The notes: a model not told the origin generated them from the sequence alone. 64,000 nucleotides of DNA from Lactarius indigo (GCA_025766275.1 JAFKAC010000002.1:2170001-2234000), one strand, 5' to 3'; positions 1 to 11,683 are shown, counted from the first letter of the stretch. Made by a program: numbers and translations.

Positions 1-37
1 TCGTGAATTTAGCATGCGAGTCTACCAGAATTCACGT

Positions 38-3000
38 CTAGTCAGAAAGTGTCAAGAGAATCTGCGGCCACCCACTTTGGAAATATGCCAAGATGGACTC
101 CGGCGGTTCGGTGACCGGTGGTGCGTCTTCGGGTTTCTTCCCTTGTTCATTTGACGATGCCCCTTCATTAGGGGAGATGTCGTTCTTCGCAGTTTGTTTG
201 GCGGTTTCTGGCCTCGGTCGGAGAAAATTATGGACCGGGTCCAACCAATCTGTTAAATCGGTCATGTAACGAAATAGCGTGAGCTCGTCTTCTGTAAGCT
301 GGCGGGTTGTGAGCCAATGGACCTTCACCAGCGGTGAGCAATTACCTCCTGCAATTCCTCCGTGGTACGGACGGCTAAACGTTCCGCCAGAGGTATGCTC
401 GCATCAGGGCTGTAGCTTTGTCTTGGACGATCGCCGATGAGTAGTTTATCGTCCTCGACAGAAGGATCTAAGTCGCTGGCTGCCGACAAGGCTTTGATGT
501 ATATTTTGAGGAATGCAGATAACCACCCTGCCTGAATACGACTGAGTTGCACCATGGCTGTTGTACCGCAATGGAGGCGCACGTACTCCTGGCTCCTTCC
601 CAAAAAGAGTCGTCTGAGACTGGAAAGACGGTTGTCCCTGTGGTTGATAGTTTGGAAGAATCCCCAGGTCTCGGTTATCATGGTGTTCTGACATCAAAAT
701 CGGTCACAGCAGGCGACACGGTTCTGAGAAAAGACCTACGCCGGTCAAAAATGAACTTCAACTCAATTAATTCCATATCAACCAGTTCAGTGGTAATCGG
801 CTCATGGGAGATGCGCAGTCGAACGTGCTCAATCTTAACGAGGTCCCGCTGGAGAGAGTTGTCTAGCCGTTCTTCAAAGACGACGAGTTCAGGGACCTGA
901 AATGTGCTCTTATTAGCCTGTGCGCAACTACAAACAAATATGGCGTGCCTGTGAGTACTTTTCCATGCTAAACGCCTTGACAACGAACTCAGCGGTCTAA
1001 TGGCCTTTAGCGACAGTGAGCGGGAAGGTGAAAAAAAATCCACTTGCTTCTTGGGAGTTGCTAAAGTAGATATGACTAGATTCTAGGCACTCAGAAGCAT
1101 ACGTCAGGTCGCCCGTGGCCGCTAATGAGAAACCGGTGGAGCGAGAAAGGACCAAGTATGATAAGGTGTCGTTCTGGATTTGTTTCACGTTCAAAAGACG
1201 ATAGTGCTCCAAAGCCTGCTGCGGTGCACCTAACCAAAAGGACTCCTGAGACAATCGAACAGGCGAGATAGAAAATAGCCACCACACCTAACAGTCGGTA
1301 AATTCTGATCAGCTCAAGATGAATTTGATACGACTGAGGGCTTTTCTTCGAAGCATACTCCAACAGGACGACGGCGTTGTGGAGGTGGGCAACCGTGTTA
1401 TCCAGTGCGAACATGTTTACATATACTTGTGCTGCAAGGATCGCTAGGTCGTCTGCCGGTTGTAGCTCCAATTTTGGTAGATTTCTCCCTAAGGGTAGGG
1501 CTTTGAAATATTCATGAACAAGGTTTACAACCCGTGAGCTTTCCTGGTCCACAGTCAACTGTGCTTTGTCCAACCCATATCTCAGGAGTTTGTGAGCATT
1601 TATGGATTGCCGAAGGGCAGTACCGGACGACTTGGTGGACTTTAAGTGTTGGACTAGAGAAAAACGGAGACACTTACAGGGGAGTGTGTCATCCCTTCAA
1701 GGAATGTTATCCAATCCGACGACGAGTCAGAATCAAGGTCCGCATAAGGTCGCAAATCCTCATAGCACGCAGTCTTGTCACCGAAGATGTTGAAGTAGCG
1801 TTTCAGGAGGTCGAGCAAGCGAGAAGCATCTGTAGAGGTTGAGGCGGATCAACGGATAGTCGGCGGTTTACATACCTGAGGGTACCCCATGAGTCGTAGA
1901 AAGCTTCTCCAGCTCCATCAAACCCAACCAACCAGCCCTATCGCGACTACCGTCTTCCTCTGCAACTTTTGCGAATAGCTCCCGCGTCTTTTCCTTACGC
2001 TGCGCAAAGTCAGACGGCAAAGACGAACTGGACTCGTGGTGCGTGCCATTAGAAAGTGTTGGAGGTAGAAAAGTTGCGTCTAGGATAGAGAGAAACTCAA
2101 GCCAGTTACGGTCTCTGGAGGAACTTTAAAATGACAGAGATAGCCGGTATGCAACAGCATTCCTGACCTTTTCTCCAATATCCTTTGCTCGGCTACCTCA
2201 GCTTCTTCCTTTTGCCATCCTCCTGCTTTCATGATATCCCGTCGTAAATAATCGCACGCGATGTTGCGAGAACAAAGGAAGCGTCCTGATTCCGTTTCCA
2301 GCACCTCTCGTGCATCTTTGTAAAGCCCGAGCTGCTGAAGAATCGTAATGTAAAGATGGAGCCGATCTGCATGTGCCTCTGAGGGTTTCCAAGAGGCCAA
2401 AATGAGCCGATGAGCCAATTTGAGCAAGATTTCGCGCATGTCCACAGCGGTCATAGGGTCGTTGGCCTAAGAATGGGCGTGGTCAGGAAACGAGGGCAAT
2501 CGGCGGGGAAACTCTATCGAAGTCTGACCTGTAGTACTGTGCACATTATGCCCCAAAAGACGTAACGGTCATTATGAAATTGCTTGTTTAGTCTGTTGGC
2601 TAGCTATGACGGATTAGTTTAAAGAGGCCGTTCTAAAGCGGAGAAGCACAAATGACGCGACGTTGCTTGCAGGAAGTTGCGGATCGGCTAAGGAACGGAG
2701 AGATTCTTACTAGTTGTGCAGCTTTCCAGTTTCCTGCGCGTACATTGGCAAAGAACGCCTGACGACCGAGTTCGTCATTGTCCGGTTGTTGCTTGAAGGC
2801 GTCTTCGAATAGTTTCACCAAGTCAGCATCTGTACCCAAGTGTCTCAGTCATAAGGTGCAAGGGAAGTGACACCGCGCACTAACACCTGCCAAGATGACG
2901 AAGGGCATGCATAAGCGCATTTATAGTCCCCTCATCGGTGGGTTTTGTCGCCAGCACTTCCTCGCACAGTGCAATGGCTTCTTCGAACTTTTGGGCGCGT

Positions 3001-3259
3001 GTAAGGGCGAGGGCTTTAAGCGCCTAAACCTCTATGAGAACAGGAAGAGAAAGGCCGTCATAAACACAATGACCTTGAGATGTTCGTTTTTGGGATGTTT
3101 TTTGAGTAGCTTGTTACATGTCACTAGGGCCGATTTATGTGACCCGCTGTCCAACGCGTCTGGGGAACAATGTGGTGGTAATGTTGACGGAATAGTATAG
3201 GAAAGAGTCAACTGACCATAAATTGGTCGTATCTGACGTTCAAGAGCAAGAGATGACAT
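38..3259 (-). CDS. NAA25: NatB N-terminal acetyltransferase auxiliary subunit (NAA25/MDM20)
   Basis: Auxiliary, ribosome-anchoring subunit of the NatB complex, which with the catalytic Naa20 acetylates N-terminal Met-Asp/Glu/Asn proteins in the cytosol. The start at 3259 opens with a conserved segment (MSSLALERQIRPIY) followed, after a short intron, by DALDSGSHKSALVTCNKLLK and KHPKNEHLK. The next exons near 2630-2840 carry a second family signature (ANVRAGNWKAAQLV). Exons around 2080-2454 and 40-1570 carry TPR-like helices (ILLKLAHRLILASWKPSEA; LYITILQQLGLYKDAREVLE). The reading frame ends at 38. The gene is split by many introns and I have not resolved every junction, so only the outer limits are given. 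It is divergent from the small NCE101 gene, with 133 bp between start codons. Identity rests on the recognisable N-terminal and central motifs. Confidence 0.85.
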
Positions 3260-3392
3260 TGAAGGAAGATGATGGCAATAAGTGGTGGTCTGTAGTTGCT
3301 TGCTGGCAACCAACGAGATGGGGTGTCTACGTCGTTTACACGTAAGGCTATGTTCCTTTTCTCCTTGCGGACTGCCAACTGAACCCCACGAG

Positions 3393-3689
3393 ATGTCTCC
3401 AGTGTTACTATCCCGGTGAGCTGCAGGCTACCGCGTTTTCTATTGTCTCACTTACGCTTCGTCCATACTCAGTGCCGTGGACCCAGTGCTGGGTGTTTTC
3501 ACTGGAGCACTGGCATACTACCTTTACGAGACAAACCCCCGTACGGCACCGCCTCCCGAGGAAAAGTTGGACAGTCTCATACGCTGGAAGGTTGGGAAAT
3601 ACCGCTCCACCCGTGCGGAGAGGGATTCGGCAGGGGCGAGTTCGGATGTCGATTGGTCCAAGTTGCTGGCCCAGGCCAGAGACAAATGA
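3393..3689 (+). CDS. NCE101-family small membrane protein
   Basis: Two exons: 3393-3415 and 3473-3689, joined across a 57-nt GT-AG intron, giving 79 residues. The splice creates MSPVLLSRAVDPVLGVFTGA and continues LAYYLYETNPRTAPPPEEKL. This is the hallmark of the fungal NCE101 (non-classical export 1) family: one N-terminal hydrophobic helix, then the YYLYE/NPRT motif. Yeast Nce101 was described as affecting export of proteins that lack signal peptides; its molecular role is not settled. The protein is somewhat longer than the yeast one (about 50 residues) because of a charged C-terminal tail. It lies convergent to the PAC3-like gene, 87 bp away. Confidence 0.8.
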
Positions 3690-3776
3690 TACACGAAACC
3701 GTTTTCAGGTGCACTGCTACGACCGCGACCACAACTGCGACCAACACCGCTATTTGACTCGACTCTCATATGTGGC

Positions 3777-4295
3777 TCACACAGTACCTAGTACCTCTCG
3801 AACCAAATCCATAATTTGAAGAAACGTCGCTCTGTCCGCATCGGGATCCCTTTCGGAAGAGCGAGGTGCCTTCAATGCGACTCCAACGACTACCGGGGTA
3901 CGAGGTGACCCAATCTGGGCATATCGTTCCGAGGTCCAAACGAGAGTGGCGACTTGGGCGGCGTAAGAAGAGTATAGTGTCTGGTGATCTGAGGACGGTG
4001 CATGTCCAAACAGATAAGTTAAATCAACCGACGGGATGCACGGGTGGTAGAGAGCCATCGTTGGATGCGGACGCTTGGGTAAGGGCAATGGTTGGTGGCA
4101 CGGAGGCTTGGATCTGCACAAGAAATCAGATCTGATTGAACGGATGAAATAAAAGATTGTGAGAACCAATGTCCCAACTTTTGATAGTTGTGTTATGACG
4201 ACGAGGACACGATCTGAGAACGTCTGAACAATAACTTGAGTCTGAACGGATGCGACATCTCGTTCTGCGATTACGACCGGTTGCCAGTGTGACAT
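3777..4295 (-). CDS. Proteasome assembly chaperone 3-like protein (PAC3/POC3 family), frame broken
   Basis: The N-terminal exon reads MSHWQPVVIAERDVASVQTQ, then VIVQTFSDRVLVVITQLSKV, matching the start of PAC3 (PSMG3), the chaperone that with PAC4 helps assemble the 20S alpha ring. A 57-nt intron then ends at a clean acceptor (TTGTGCAG) and gives IQASVPPTIALTQAS. That frame hits a stop, whereas the conserved continuation (SVDLTYLFG; SSYAAQVATLVW) lies one base out of phase. Removing one base from the CCC run at 4033-4035 restores one continuous protein. I therefore think the gene is intact in the organism and the sequence carries one extra base, but a true lesion cannot be excluded. The start codon lies only 31 bp from the divergent MED16 start. 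Confidence 0.7.
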   Translation of the reverse strand: MSHWQPVVIAERDVASVQTQVIVQTFSDRVLVVITQLSKVGTLVLTIFYFIRSIRSDFLCRSKPPCHQPLPLPKRPHPTMALYHPCIPSVDLTYLFGHAPSSDHQTLYSSYAAQVATLVWTSERYAQIGSPRTPVVVGVALKAPRSSERDPDADRATFLQIMDLVREVLGTV

Positions 4296-4326
4296 GAGTC
4301 AGGTTGGAGCGGACCGTACCACAACG

Positions 4327-7300
4327 ATGTCCGCCACGACGACGACGAGCACACCACTCAAGGGCAAAGCCAAGGACGACTCTCGCTGGTGGAACTCTTA
4401 CGCCCTTGTTGAGCAACAACGCAGGTGAGTCCTCTTTTAATATCTCACTTTCAACTCAACATTATCAGACCAGTCGTATGGACGAGTTCCGCTATCCTCT
4501 TTGCCCACGAAAGCGAGCCTGCCGTCGCCGGACGCGCGTTCCCGTCATCAAGGCAATTTCTTCTTCAGCCCCCAGTCGTTTCTACTACGGCAATATCTTT
4601 CGAACCTCCTGCAATTCTCAGTGTATCACCAGACGAGACCTGGTTTTTTGCATACTTCCCGAGTCGGCAAGGACCCGGACTCGGGTGCTTCTGGAAAGCT
4701 CATCGAGCAGATGGTTGGGACTTCGTCGAATCTATGAACTTCCCTCGCGGTGGGGGCATTGTTTCCGCTGCCTGGCTGGGACACGCTCGAGAAGTACGAA
4801 TATCCTAATGTCTTCTATATCGGATACTCACCTGCGCGGCAGTGGGTCACTGACTCCGATCGGAAATCATTGAGACTCCCCCCGCTTGGTCCCCCAATGC
4901 TGGCCACGCTACCTACAGTCGTCTTCATAACGCAGAACCTACGGGTACAGCTCTGCTGCGTCAGGTCCAGCTCTCAAGAGTACAAAATAACAACTGTATC
5001 TTGTTCGCTGGAAAAGCATGACGAAGCTCGCGACTTGAGCCCTGTCACTTCGAACATGGATACCCCTCCAGGGCTCGAGAGTCGTTGCTGCACACACGCA
5101 ACAATCGGTCTAGCGTATAATGGTCCGCATGGTATCTTCTCCCTTGAACTCAACGTTGAATTTTCAGAATATAGAAAATACAATCTTAGTAGCGACCCGC
5201 TCACAAATGAAAGCCATCTCCCCTGAAGCCTCTAACATGACGCTCGGGCTTGATGATTTATCTGCTCATTTTCATAATGTTCATCTGGCGGAGTCTGCAG
5301 ACTGGGAGAGCTGGGTCCAGGCCTCCAATATCGAACTGTGTGAGGTCCGGCTAGGATTTGACGGGCTGAGGACATGTGAGTTTCGCGATGGTGCAACTTC
5401 TACTCCAAACTCAGACACCACCGCACTAGGTCTATCCACGAGCCCTCTTCCTCCCCTGAGGTGCGATGCTCATCCGCTCAGTTCGATGGTGTTTTGTCCT
5501 GGGGATCCACAATATGCCGTCACGGCGGAATCAAGTTCAGGCACTGTCACTCCGAAGATGTACTTGTGTTTGTCTCTCCTCAGCTTTGGTCGATACGAGG
5601 ATGGTGCTCTTGGGATGGAAAACCTCTCCCGAATAGATTCTACCATTCCCAAATCCGAGCTCGTCGTCTTCGGCCTCTCAAGGAAAGTTCACTCTGGTGC
5701 CGGTTTCTTGGAATGGGTTTGCTTTTCCTTCTTGGAGCTCCCTTCCAGGTACTGATTACCCACACTACAGACGATAATGAGATTGACATCAAAGCCAATG
5801 TCCGAGCCCCTGACGTTCATCTTACCCCACCGTGGATCCCCACGCGCAAACGCAATTGTTGCAGGCAGTCTGAATGTCCAAGGGCCAGTGTCCTCAAAAA
5901 CAAAGGTCGTCAAAACTCCGTGCGGAAGTGTCACGATACTCCAGCTGTGAGCAGGCCTATGGCTTACCCCGTCATTATCTGATCTATGACAAACAGCCCG
6001 TCACTTGAGGTTCATTCCGACTGGACTGCCGAGCCTCTTCTATTGGGTTGGGGTGAGAGCTCCTCCGTGTATCGTGGGTATCATTCTGGAATTAGTAGTC
6101 GTCACCTCACCGCCGTCTCGTCTCAGCACCTCACAGTGTCGCCCTCTCTCCGAATGCTGTTCTCTTCTGTATGGTTTTCCCCTCGACAGTGATCACCTCA
6201 AGATTATCGATTCACGCGATGCCAAAGAAAACTCTGAAAGATGCCACAGGTAGACCTATTTATTTCACCACAAGTTTCCAGTGCTTACCCCACCTCTCCT
6301 AGTGCTCGAGCGTCGCCCTGTGTCCGATTTGGCTTCTGTGCTTGTGTCGGCCATCCGGTTCAAACGTACTATATCAGATGTTGCCCATCAACTTTCACTC
6401 AGCTCGATCAGCGCCCAGGAAGTCGAAAGTGTGTTGTACAGCGTCCTCGATGTACTTGAAACCCAAGACGACGGTTTACGGGGTGTATGGGTCCAGGAAT
6501 TTTTTGGTATCCTTGTTGAGGTCTACCGGTATAGTTATCTTTGCACTACTGAGTCATTACAAAAGTAATTCTGTAATTCTGGCAGGTTGAAGGGTGAAAG
6601 AGCACAGAAGACGTTGGAAAAAGACAATTTTAGAAGCCGCTGGAAGACAATGCTGGACCTTTGCTCAGTCATTGCCTGTCATAGCGCTTTCGAAGACTGC
6701 ATGGACGGTGATAGCATCGGACTTGGTATGTGTCAGTACCGCCGATTTCTCATGGCTCATTATCGCCCAAGACAACATCTGGCCAATGACGGTGCTTAGT
6801 ACTTGGTTCATGGATTTCTTAGAAGAGTTAATGAGGGAGTGCACCCTTCTTGGTGACTCTAGGGAAGGCTTAGTGGGCTCAGCCATAGGTAGGCTGTCAG
6901 TCAGTGATGGTTGCGACTCTATTAACAGCACCAATAGAAAAACAGACCATTCCATCAACCCACCCCATTCTGTCGGTTCTACTCTTCCCGGATGCGCTGA
7001 CGAAACTTCGTCTAACTGTGGGCGATGTTAAGCGATTCTACGATTATTTGAAGAGTCTCGAGACGAGCGGAGAGAATGGCATCATGTCAAAGAACGCTCT
7101 ACTCAACACCGTAGACGGCTCTGGCGTCGATCTCGAGGCTCTAGAATCGTTGCTCGCACATATCTCAAAGCAAATTGAAGGGTCCAATGGTGAGTAACTT
7201 CCTGGTTCGTAAGCACTATTAGAAAGCTTAAGTCTATGCAGCAGCTGATCTGCGTCAGAGCCTTGTCGCATGCAGTCCTGTGCCAAGACTTTACCCCCTC

Positions 7301-7627
7301 CTAATTGGAATCACGCAGACGGTCTCTAAATCAAATGCCATTGACAAATCACGGCTGTTTATTAAAGTCGTAGACTTCGTGTCCGAGGTCGGAAAAGTGA
7401 GACAATCATACATTGGCGAAGGGCAAGACGTAATTTCCAAGGGGTCTTTGCTTCGTCGGAAGCCCACACGGGTTTGCGTGAGATGCGGGGGTAAGACGCA
7501 ACAGCATGACATGGGTCAGCGAGTGGATGGACCAGCGCATGGATCAATTTCGTTGCAGTGGCAGGCTTGGGTGCACAGGTGGTCAACTCGTTGCATTTGT
7601 GGAGGACGTTGGGTAGTAATTAATTAA
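4327..7627 (+). CDS. MED16: Mediator of RNA polymerase II subunit 16 (MED16/SIN4-like)
   Basis: Tail-module Mediator subunit linking activators to RNA polymerase II in the nucleus. Exon 1 is 4327-4424, exon 2 starts at 4469 and reads VVWTSSAILFAHESEPAVAG, then VSPDETWFFAYFPSRQGPG, typical of the N-terminal beta-propeller part of fungal MED16. After a 58-nt intron comes LATLPTVVFITQNLRVQLCC. The C-terminal half is helical (LRLTVGDVKRFYDYLKSLE; RLFIKVVDFVSEVGKV). The last 40 residues contain a CxxC...CxC arrangement (VCVRCGGKTQ and CICGGRWV) seen at the end of MED16 proteins. Many short introns lie between, not all resolved. The family call rests on motif recognition without a search, so some uncertainty remains. 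It starts head-to-head with the PAC3-like gene. Confidence 0.7.
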
Positions 7628-7749
7628 TTAATATTTGTAATAATCATTTAATTTTTGGTGTGAGAAAATATTTGTTATGCTATACAGTTTTAGCCACTAG
7701 TCAGAGATGAGACCAACACTGGCACTAACACAACACCAAGATCATCATC

Positions 7750-8948
7750 ATGGCGGCTTCAACAACGTATGTTGGCTATCTCGTTATGCCAGGGACTATA
7801 CTGAAAACTGACTCGTTGTGAACGTAGTGTTCCGACGGTCTCGGTAGGCATATCTAGCCGTTTATCGAGTGTCCGATTTGGTCTGAAATTACGCGCAATA
7901 GGACATTGAGGTCCCAGAAACCCTTCTTAAGAAGAGGAAGCAAAATGACAAGGCTCGCGAGGAGCGTTTGGAAAAGGCTGCAACTGCCAAAAAGGTGCGC
8001 GTTTGTTTTTGTCCCCCCACTTGTGATGTACAAGTACCCTGGAATGGCTAGAAAAACTGTGTTTTTCCATGCTGCCTCCAATCAACCATCTTTCGGGACT
8101 GATATAATTGTTACCACATATAACACTCCGGTGTGGTGCTGATCTGACTGCTACCCAGGCTGCCAAAGCCAAACGAAAGGTTATCTTCAAGCGGGCCGAG
8201 TCTTATGTGAAGGAGTATTTGTCGAAGGAGAAGGAAGAGATCCGCCTGAAGCGAGCAGCGCGTTCGACGGGCGACTTCTATGTTCCTGCGCAACCCAAGG
8301 TGTTGTTCGTTATCCGCATCCGAGGGTAAGTCAGAAAGCATTTCTGGCCGAGATTGACTGAACAGTATGGAATAGTATCAACGAGATCGCACCGAAACCC
8401 CGCAAGATTCTACAACTTCTCCGCCTTCTGCAAATCAACAGTGGCGTATTTGTGCGTGTGACGAAGGCGACGCAGCAGATGCTCCGTCTGGTAGAGCCCT
8501 ATGTCACCTATGGGTATGTTGCTAATACGAGACAACCGCCACCGTTAACGAACACTGCCGCACCAGAGAGCCAAACCTGAAGACCGTGCGCGAGTTGATC
8601 TACAAGCGCGGCTATGGCAAAGTCAATCGCCAACGTATCCCTTTGTCCAATAACTCCGTCATTGAGAATACTCTTGGCAAGTATGACATCTTGTCCGTCG
8701 AGGATCTTGTGCACGAGATCTTCACTGTCGGTCCCAATTTCAAACAGGCCAGTCTGCTGTAACTGCAGTATGGATTGTGCAAACATTCTGATTACCCTGT
8801 TTGTCAGGCGTCCAACTTCCTCTGGCCGTTTAAGCTTTCGAACCCCACTGGCGGTTGGCGAACGCGCAAGTTTAGGCACTATGTTGAGGGCGGCGATTTC
8901 GGTAACCGGGAGGCTAATATCAACAAACTTGTCCAACAGATGAACTGA
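7750..8948 (+). CDS. RPL7: 60S ribosomal protein L7 (uL30)
   Basis: Large-subunit ribosomal protein. All seven exons can be placed: 7750-7766, 7828-7843, 7902-7994, 8159-8325, 8376-8513, 8567-8747 and 8808-8948. They join into a protein starting [20 protein letters not shown] and ending [16 protein letters not shown], full length for the family. Characteristic segments include [20 protein letters not shown] and [20 protein letters not shown]. The two tiny leading exons are common in fungal ribosomal protein genes. Intron 3 (7995-8158, 164 nt) is much longer than the others. The last intron (8748-8807) starts with GC instead of GT; only this reading gives the conserved [13 protein letters not shown]. 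Gene identity is certain. Confidence 0.97.
8748..8807 (+). other. GC-AG intron in RPL7
   Basis: The exon upstream ends AATTTCAAACAG and the sequence continues GCCAGT; reading on would give a stop after four codons. The exon downstream starts GCGTCCAACTTC after TTTGTCAG. Joining them gives [11 protein letters not shown], the invariant end of L7, and no GT donor in the neighbourhood keeps the frame. The intron is 60 nt, like its neighbours. Confidence 0.85.
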
Positions 8949-9193
8949 TGTTGTAGTCCGACCGTCAATGGTCATCGTTGTTGGGTGGGGTCCTGAATCC
9001 CCCTGTATCACTTTATAAACATATATGTCTCTGGCCCTTCTTTACACGCTTTACTGCCGTATGATGTATGGAAGTGATACTTGGTACTTCACGGGCCAAA
9101 TAAGCATTCAAGCTTCAAGTGGTTCGAATTGTTGACATCTGTTACCCATGAGAAGTTCACCCCATCGGTCATTACAAGGGAACAAGGACGTCA

Positions 9194-10250
9194 ATGTTCT
9201 CCTGCACACACTCCGGTACGTCTCGACCGCTTAGGACCATTCATCAGAGCGGCTCATGAGCCGGCAGCGGCGAACACTTCCGGCGCGCGCTGAACTCCCA
9301 ACGGCACCCCCGGGGCAGCCCCGTTGCCAACGTCTCCCGCACTTGGGCCCTCACTTCCATATGCCGAGATATATGGTCTGCATCCCTATCGCTTCTCGTC
9401 CCAGGCTTCCCATATTGATACGAAGGTCACTCCCACACCGGTAGCGGGACCCATCCCGCGTAGCTGGGCAGTCACAACTGCACCAGCTAAAGCCTTTGAG
9501 AGCCCCGAGTGGCGGGAAACGGCATTGTCGCTCTTTTTTGCACCGATCGGTGGTTCTTCTGGTCCCATGGGAGTGGATGCCAGATCGGCAGTGCCGCGCC
9601 TGGGCGATTTCTGCCTCCGCGTCATACTAAGGTATTGTGGCACCGACGCCGATGTCCTCAAAGATCTCGTGCCGTATCTCGGACCTCATCTCAGGAAGCA
9701 ACTGATGCGAATATGTGCCGTACGGTGCCCACTCCCCAGCGCGAGTCTGCGGGTGCTCCTGGGGGAAGAGCACAATCAAGTAGATGGGGAACTCCTCGTC
9801 GTCGAGCCGACGTCACCCCCTCGTCCGGAACTCTTCCAGTCCGAGCAGTCCCAGGCCCAAAAGGACCCAGAAGGGCTGTGGGATGCTGAGACTCATGATG
9901 CCCCCGGCCCGCAGCCTCTCACTGCGCTCGCCATCGTGTCCGCCGCCCTTTTAACACCTACCCTCCTTGCCTTCCCCCCTTCCGTCACACGTCTCGCCCT
10001 CGTTCACTTGTCCGCGCCGGTTCTGCTGCACCGACTACCAGATAAATGTCCACTTCTCGAGATGTTGGACATTTCCTACAACCCTTGGCTCGGAGAGCCG
10101 GCTTGGGGTGGTGAGAGGGTCCTGGAGAAAGTTGCATGGCAGCGCTGGGCGTACTTGAAGGTATTAGGCTGTCGTGAATGTGGGATCGAGTTGGAAGAAT
10201 TACGGAGAGTTAACGAAGGGCGATGGGATGACGTCACGATTGTAACGTAG
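9194..10250 (+). CDS. Hypothetical basidiomycete protein with LRR-like C-terminus
   Basis: I do not recognise this protein. The main exon runs to 10250 with an open frame of about 310 codons. It holds a Pro-rich start (LPTSPALGPSLPYAEIYGLH), a helical middle (LGDFCLRVILRYCGTDADVL, then KDLVPYLGPHLRKQLMRICA) and a C-terminal part resembling degenerate leucine-rich repeats (SVTRLALVHLSAPVLLHRLP; CPLLEMLDISYNPWLGE). The exon has no usable ATG near its start. A small upstream exon at 9194-9215 (MFSCTHS) spliced across 9216-9318 would supply one in frame; that start is inferred. The DNA is more GC-rich than its neighbours. It is convergent with the LisH-CTLH gene. The pattern of a C-terminal LRR-like tail could indicate an F-box-type or scaffold protein, but I see no F-box. 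Confidence 0.5.
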
Positions 10251-10506
10251 CGATCGCTTGAGAGTAGAAAATTTAACGATATGAATGTCCAGCCAGGTGG
10301 AGGACTGAAGCAATACAGATGTCCGAATCAGATACAAAGTGTGCGGGCTACAAAATAAAGGGAGTGCATCTATGACGATATTTAGTGCGAACCTGGATGC
10401 TGCATGAGGCTTGGAGGCGCGTGTAATTGGAATGATAGGTTGGTGAATAAACAATGTGGTCGCATTAAGTAGATAAGAATTGGCTCAAGTTGAAAATAGG
10501 AACCAC

Positions 10507-11683
10507 CTAGTCAATGAGATTAGCGCGTTTGAAGGCACGCAGCGATAAGTCACAAACCTCAGTGTCATCCCTCCTTGACATTTTTACGTTTGAAGGAGCC
10601 GAAGCTATGATGGGTTGTGGCCGCCGAGGTAAAGCGATTCCAGTTGGCCATCCGCGAGGAGGCACGCTGATGTTGTGCTCATTCATGTAGCCCCATATGG
10701 CAGTATTATACCGAACATACAACTCGAGATATGAGATTGGAGGAGAACCCGCTCGATCTACATTTGACAAAGTCAGCACCCTCGACACACAGAGGTAACG
10801 AGCAACGAACGGAGGATTGCACTGTTGATCTCGTCAGCGACGACCTGCCTCCGTTCCTGCGCCAGATATTTCGCCATGGGGCTCTGCTCTGGAACTTTAT
10901 AGGCCAACAGGCTACTGACGGCGCTGAGCTCATGTTGATACTCAGCCCGATCGTGTGGATCTTGGAGTGCTTGCGCACAATCATACAACTCATATACGTG
11001 TTTCAACAACCGAGAAAGGTGAGCATCGCCGTCAACTTCGCTGGAAAGATCCCGGATATTACTTTGCGGAGATACACGAGGGGTGGGTTCGGGGTCAAAG
11101 GTGGAGGGTCTCGCGGATGAATGTAGTAGCGGTTTGGTTCCTGGACGCTTCGATGAACGCCAGTATGCGAAGATCGAGATACAAGGTGCGCAGGATCTAT
11201 AGTAAAAGTGAGGGAGGGAGGTTGGTCTACTCGTGTCGCCACTGTAGACTCAGACCAAGGACTTGTCGGCGACGAAGAGAGGATAGACGGGAAGTTGGCG
11301 TCCAAGAGGTCAATCGCATCGTCAACACGACCCGAAAGGATGCTGGTCTGAATATCTGAACAAGTTGCGCTTAGTAGATGAGGTGGTGTGGTGTAAGAAT
11401 GTGCACCTCGTCGGAGGACCGCCTGGTGTAAAGTCTCTTCGGTAACACCAGGGGGGTCACCCTCCCCAGATGGTCGACGAAGTTCGTCGCCATCTGCATC
11501 AAGGAGTCGGACGGTACTGTCAGCGGCAAAGGCTCGAGCAGTACGCGTGTAACAACGCTGGACGAGATAGTCTAGGATCAGTGCACGCTGTCAGGGAATA
11601 TTAGTATTTGTGAGAATGACATGTTTGGAACTTGCCAATTGTTGTGGTGGAGGGGCGCGAAGCTGAACGGGATTTGAAGACAT
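10507..11683 (-). CDS. Stand-alone LisH-CTLH-CRA protein (RanBPM/GID-complex type)
   Basis: Start at 11683 gives MSSNPVQLRAPPPQQL; a 48-nt intron with a GCAAGT donor (11588-11635) leads into a LisH motif (LRALILDYLVQRCYTRTARA). A CTLH segment follows (IQTSILSGRVDDAIDLLDAN) and then LRTLYLDLRILAFIEASRNQ. The C-terminal CRA domain is clear (LLKHVYELYDCAQALQDPHD; LSAVSSLLAYKVPEQSPMA; RRQVVADEINSAIL). Such LisH-CTLH-CRA architectures occur in GID/CTLH ubiquitin-ligase subunits and RanBP9/10. No SPRY domain precedes it, so it is a short form rather than full Gid1/RanBPM. Near 11110 the frame changes without a good intron (a 37-nt GTCCAG...GCGAG intron or one extra base would both work). Confidence 0.75.
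11588..11635 (-). other. GC-AG intron in LisH-CTLH gene
   Basis: The donor reads TTG|GCAAGT, the classic consensus for GC donors, and the acceptor is CTGACAG. Removing 48 nt joins PPPQQL to RALILDYLVQRCY and creates an uninterrupted LisH motif. Reading through the intron instead stops after nine codons. No GT donor nearby preserves the frame. Confidence 0.8.
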
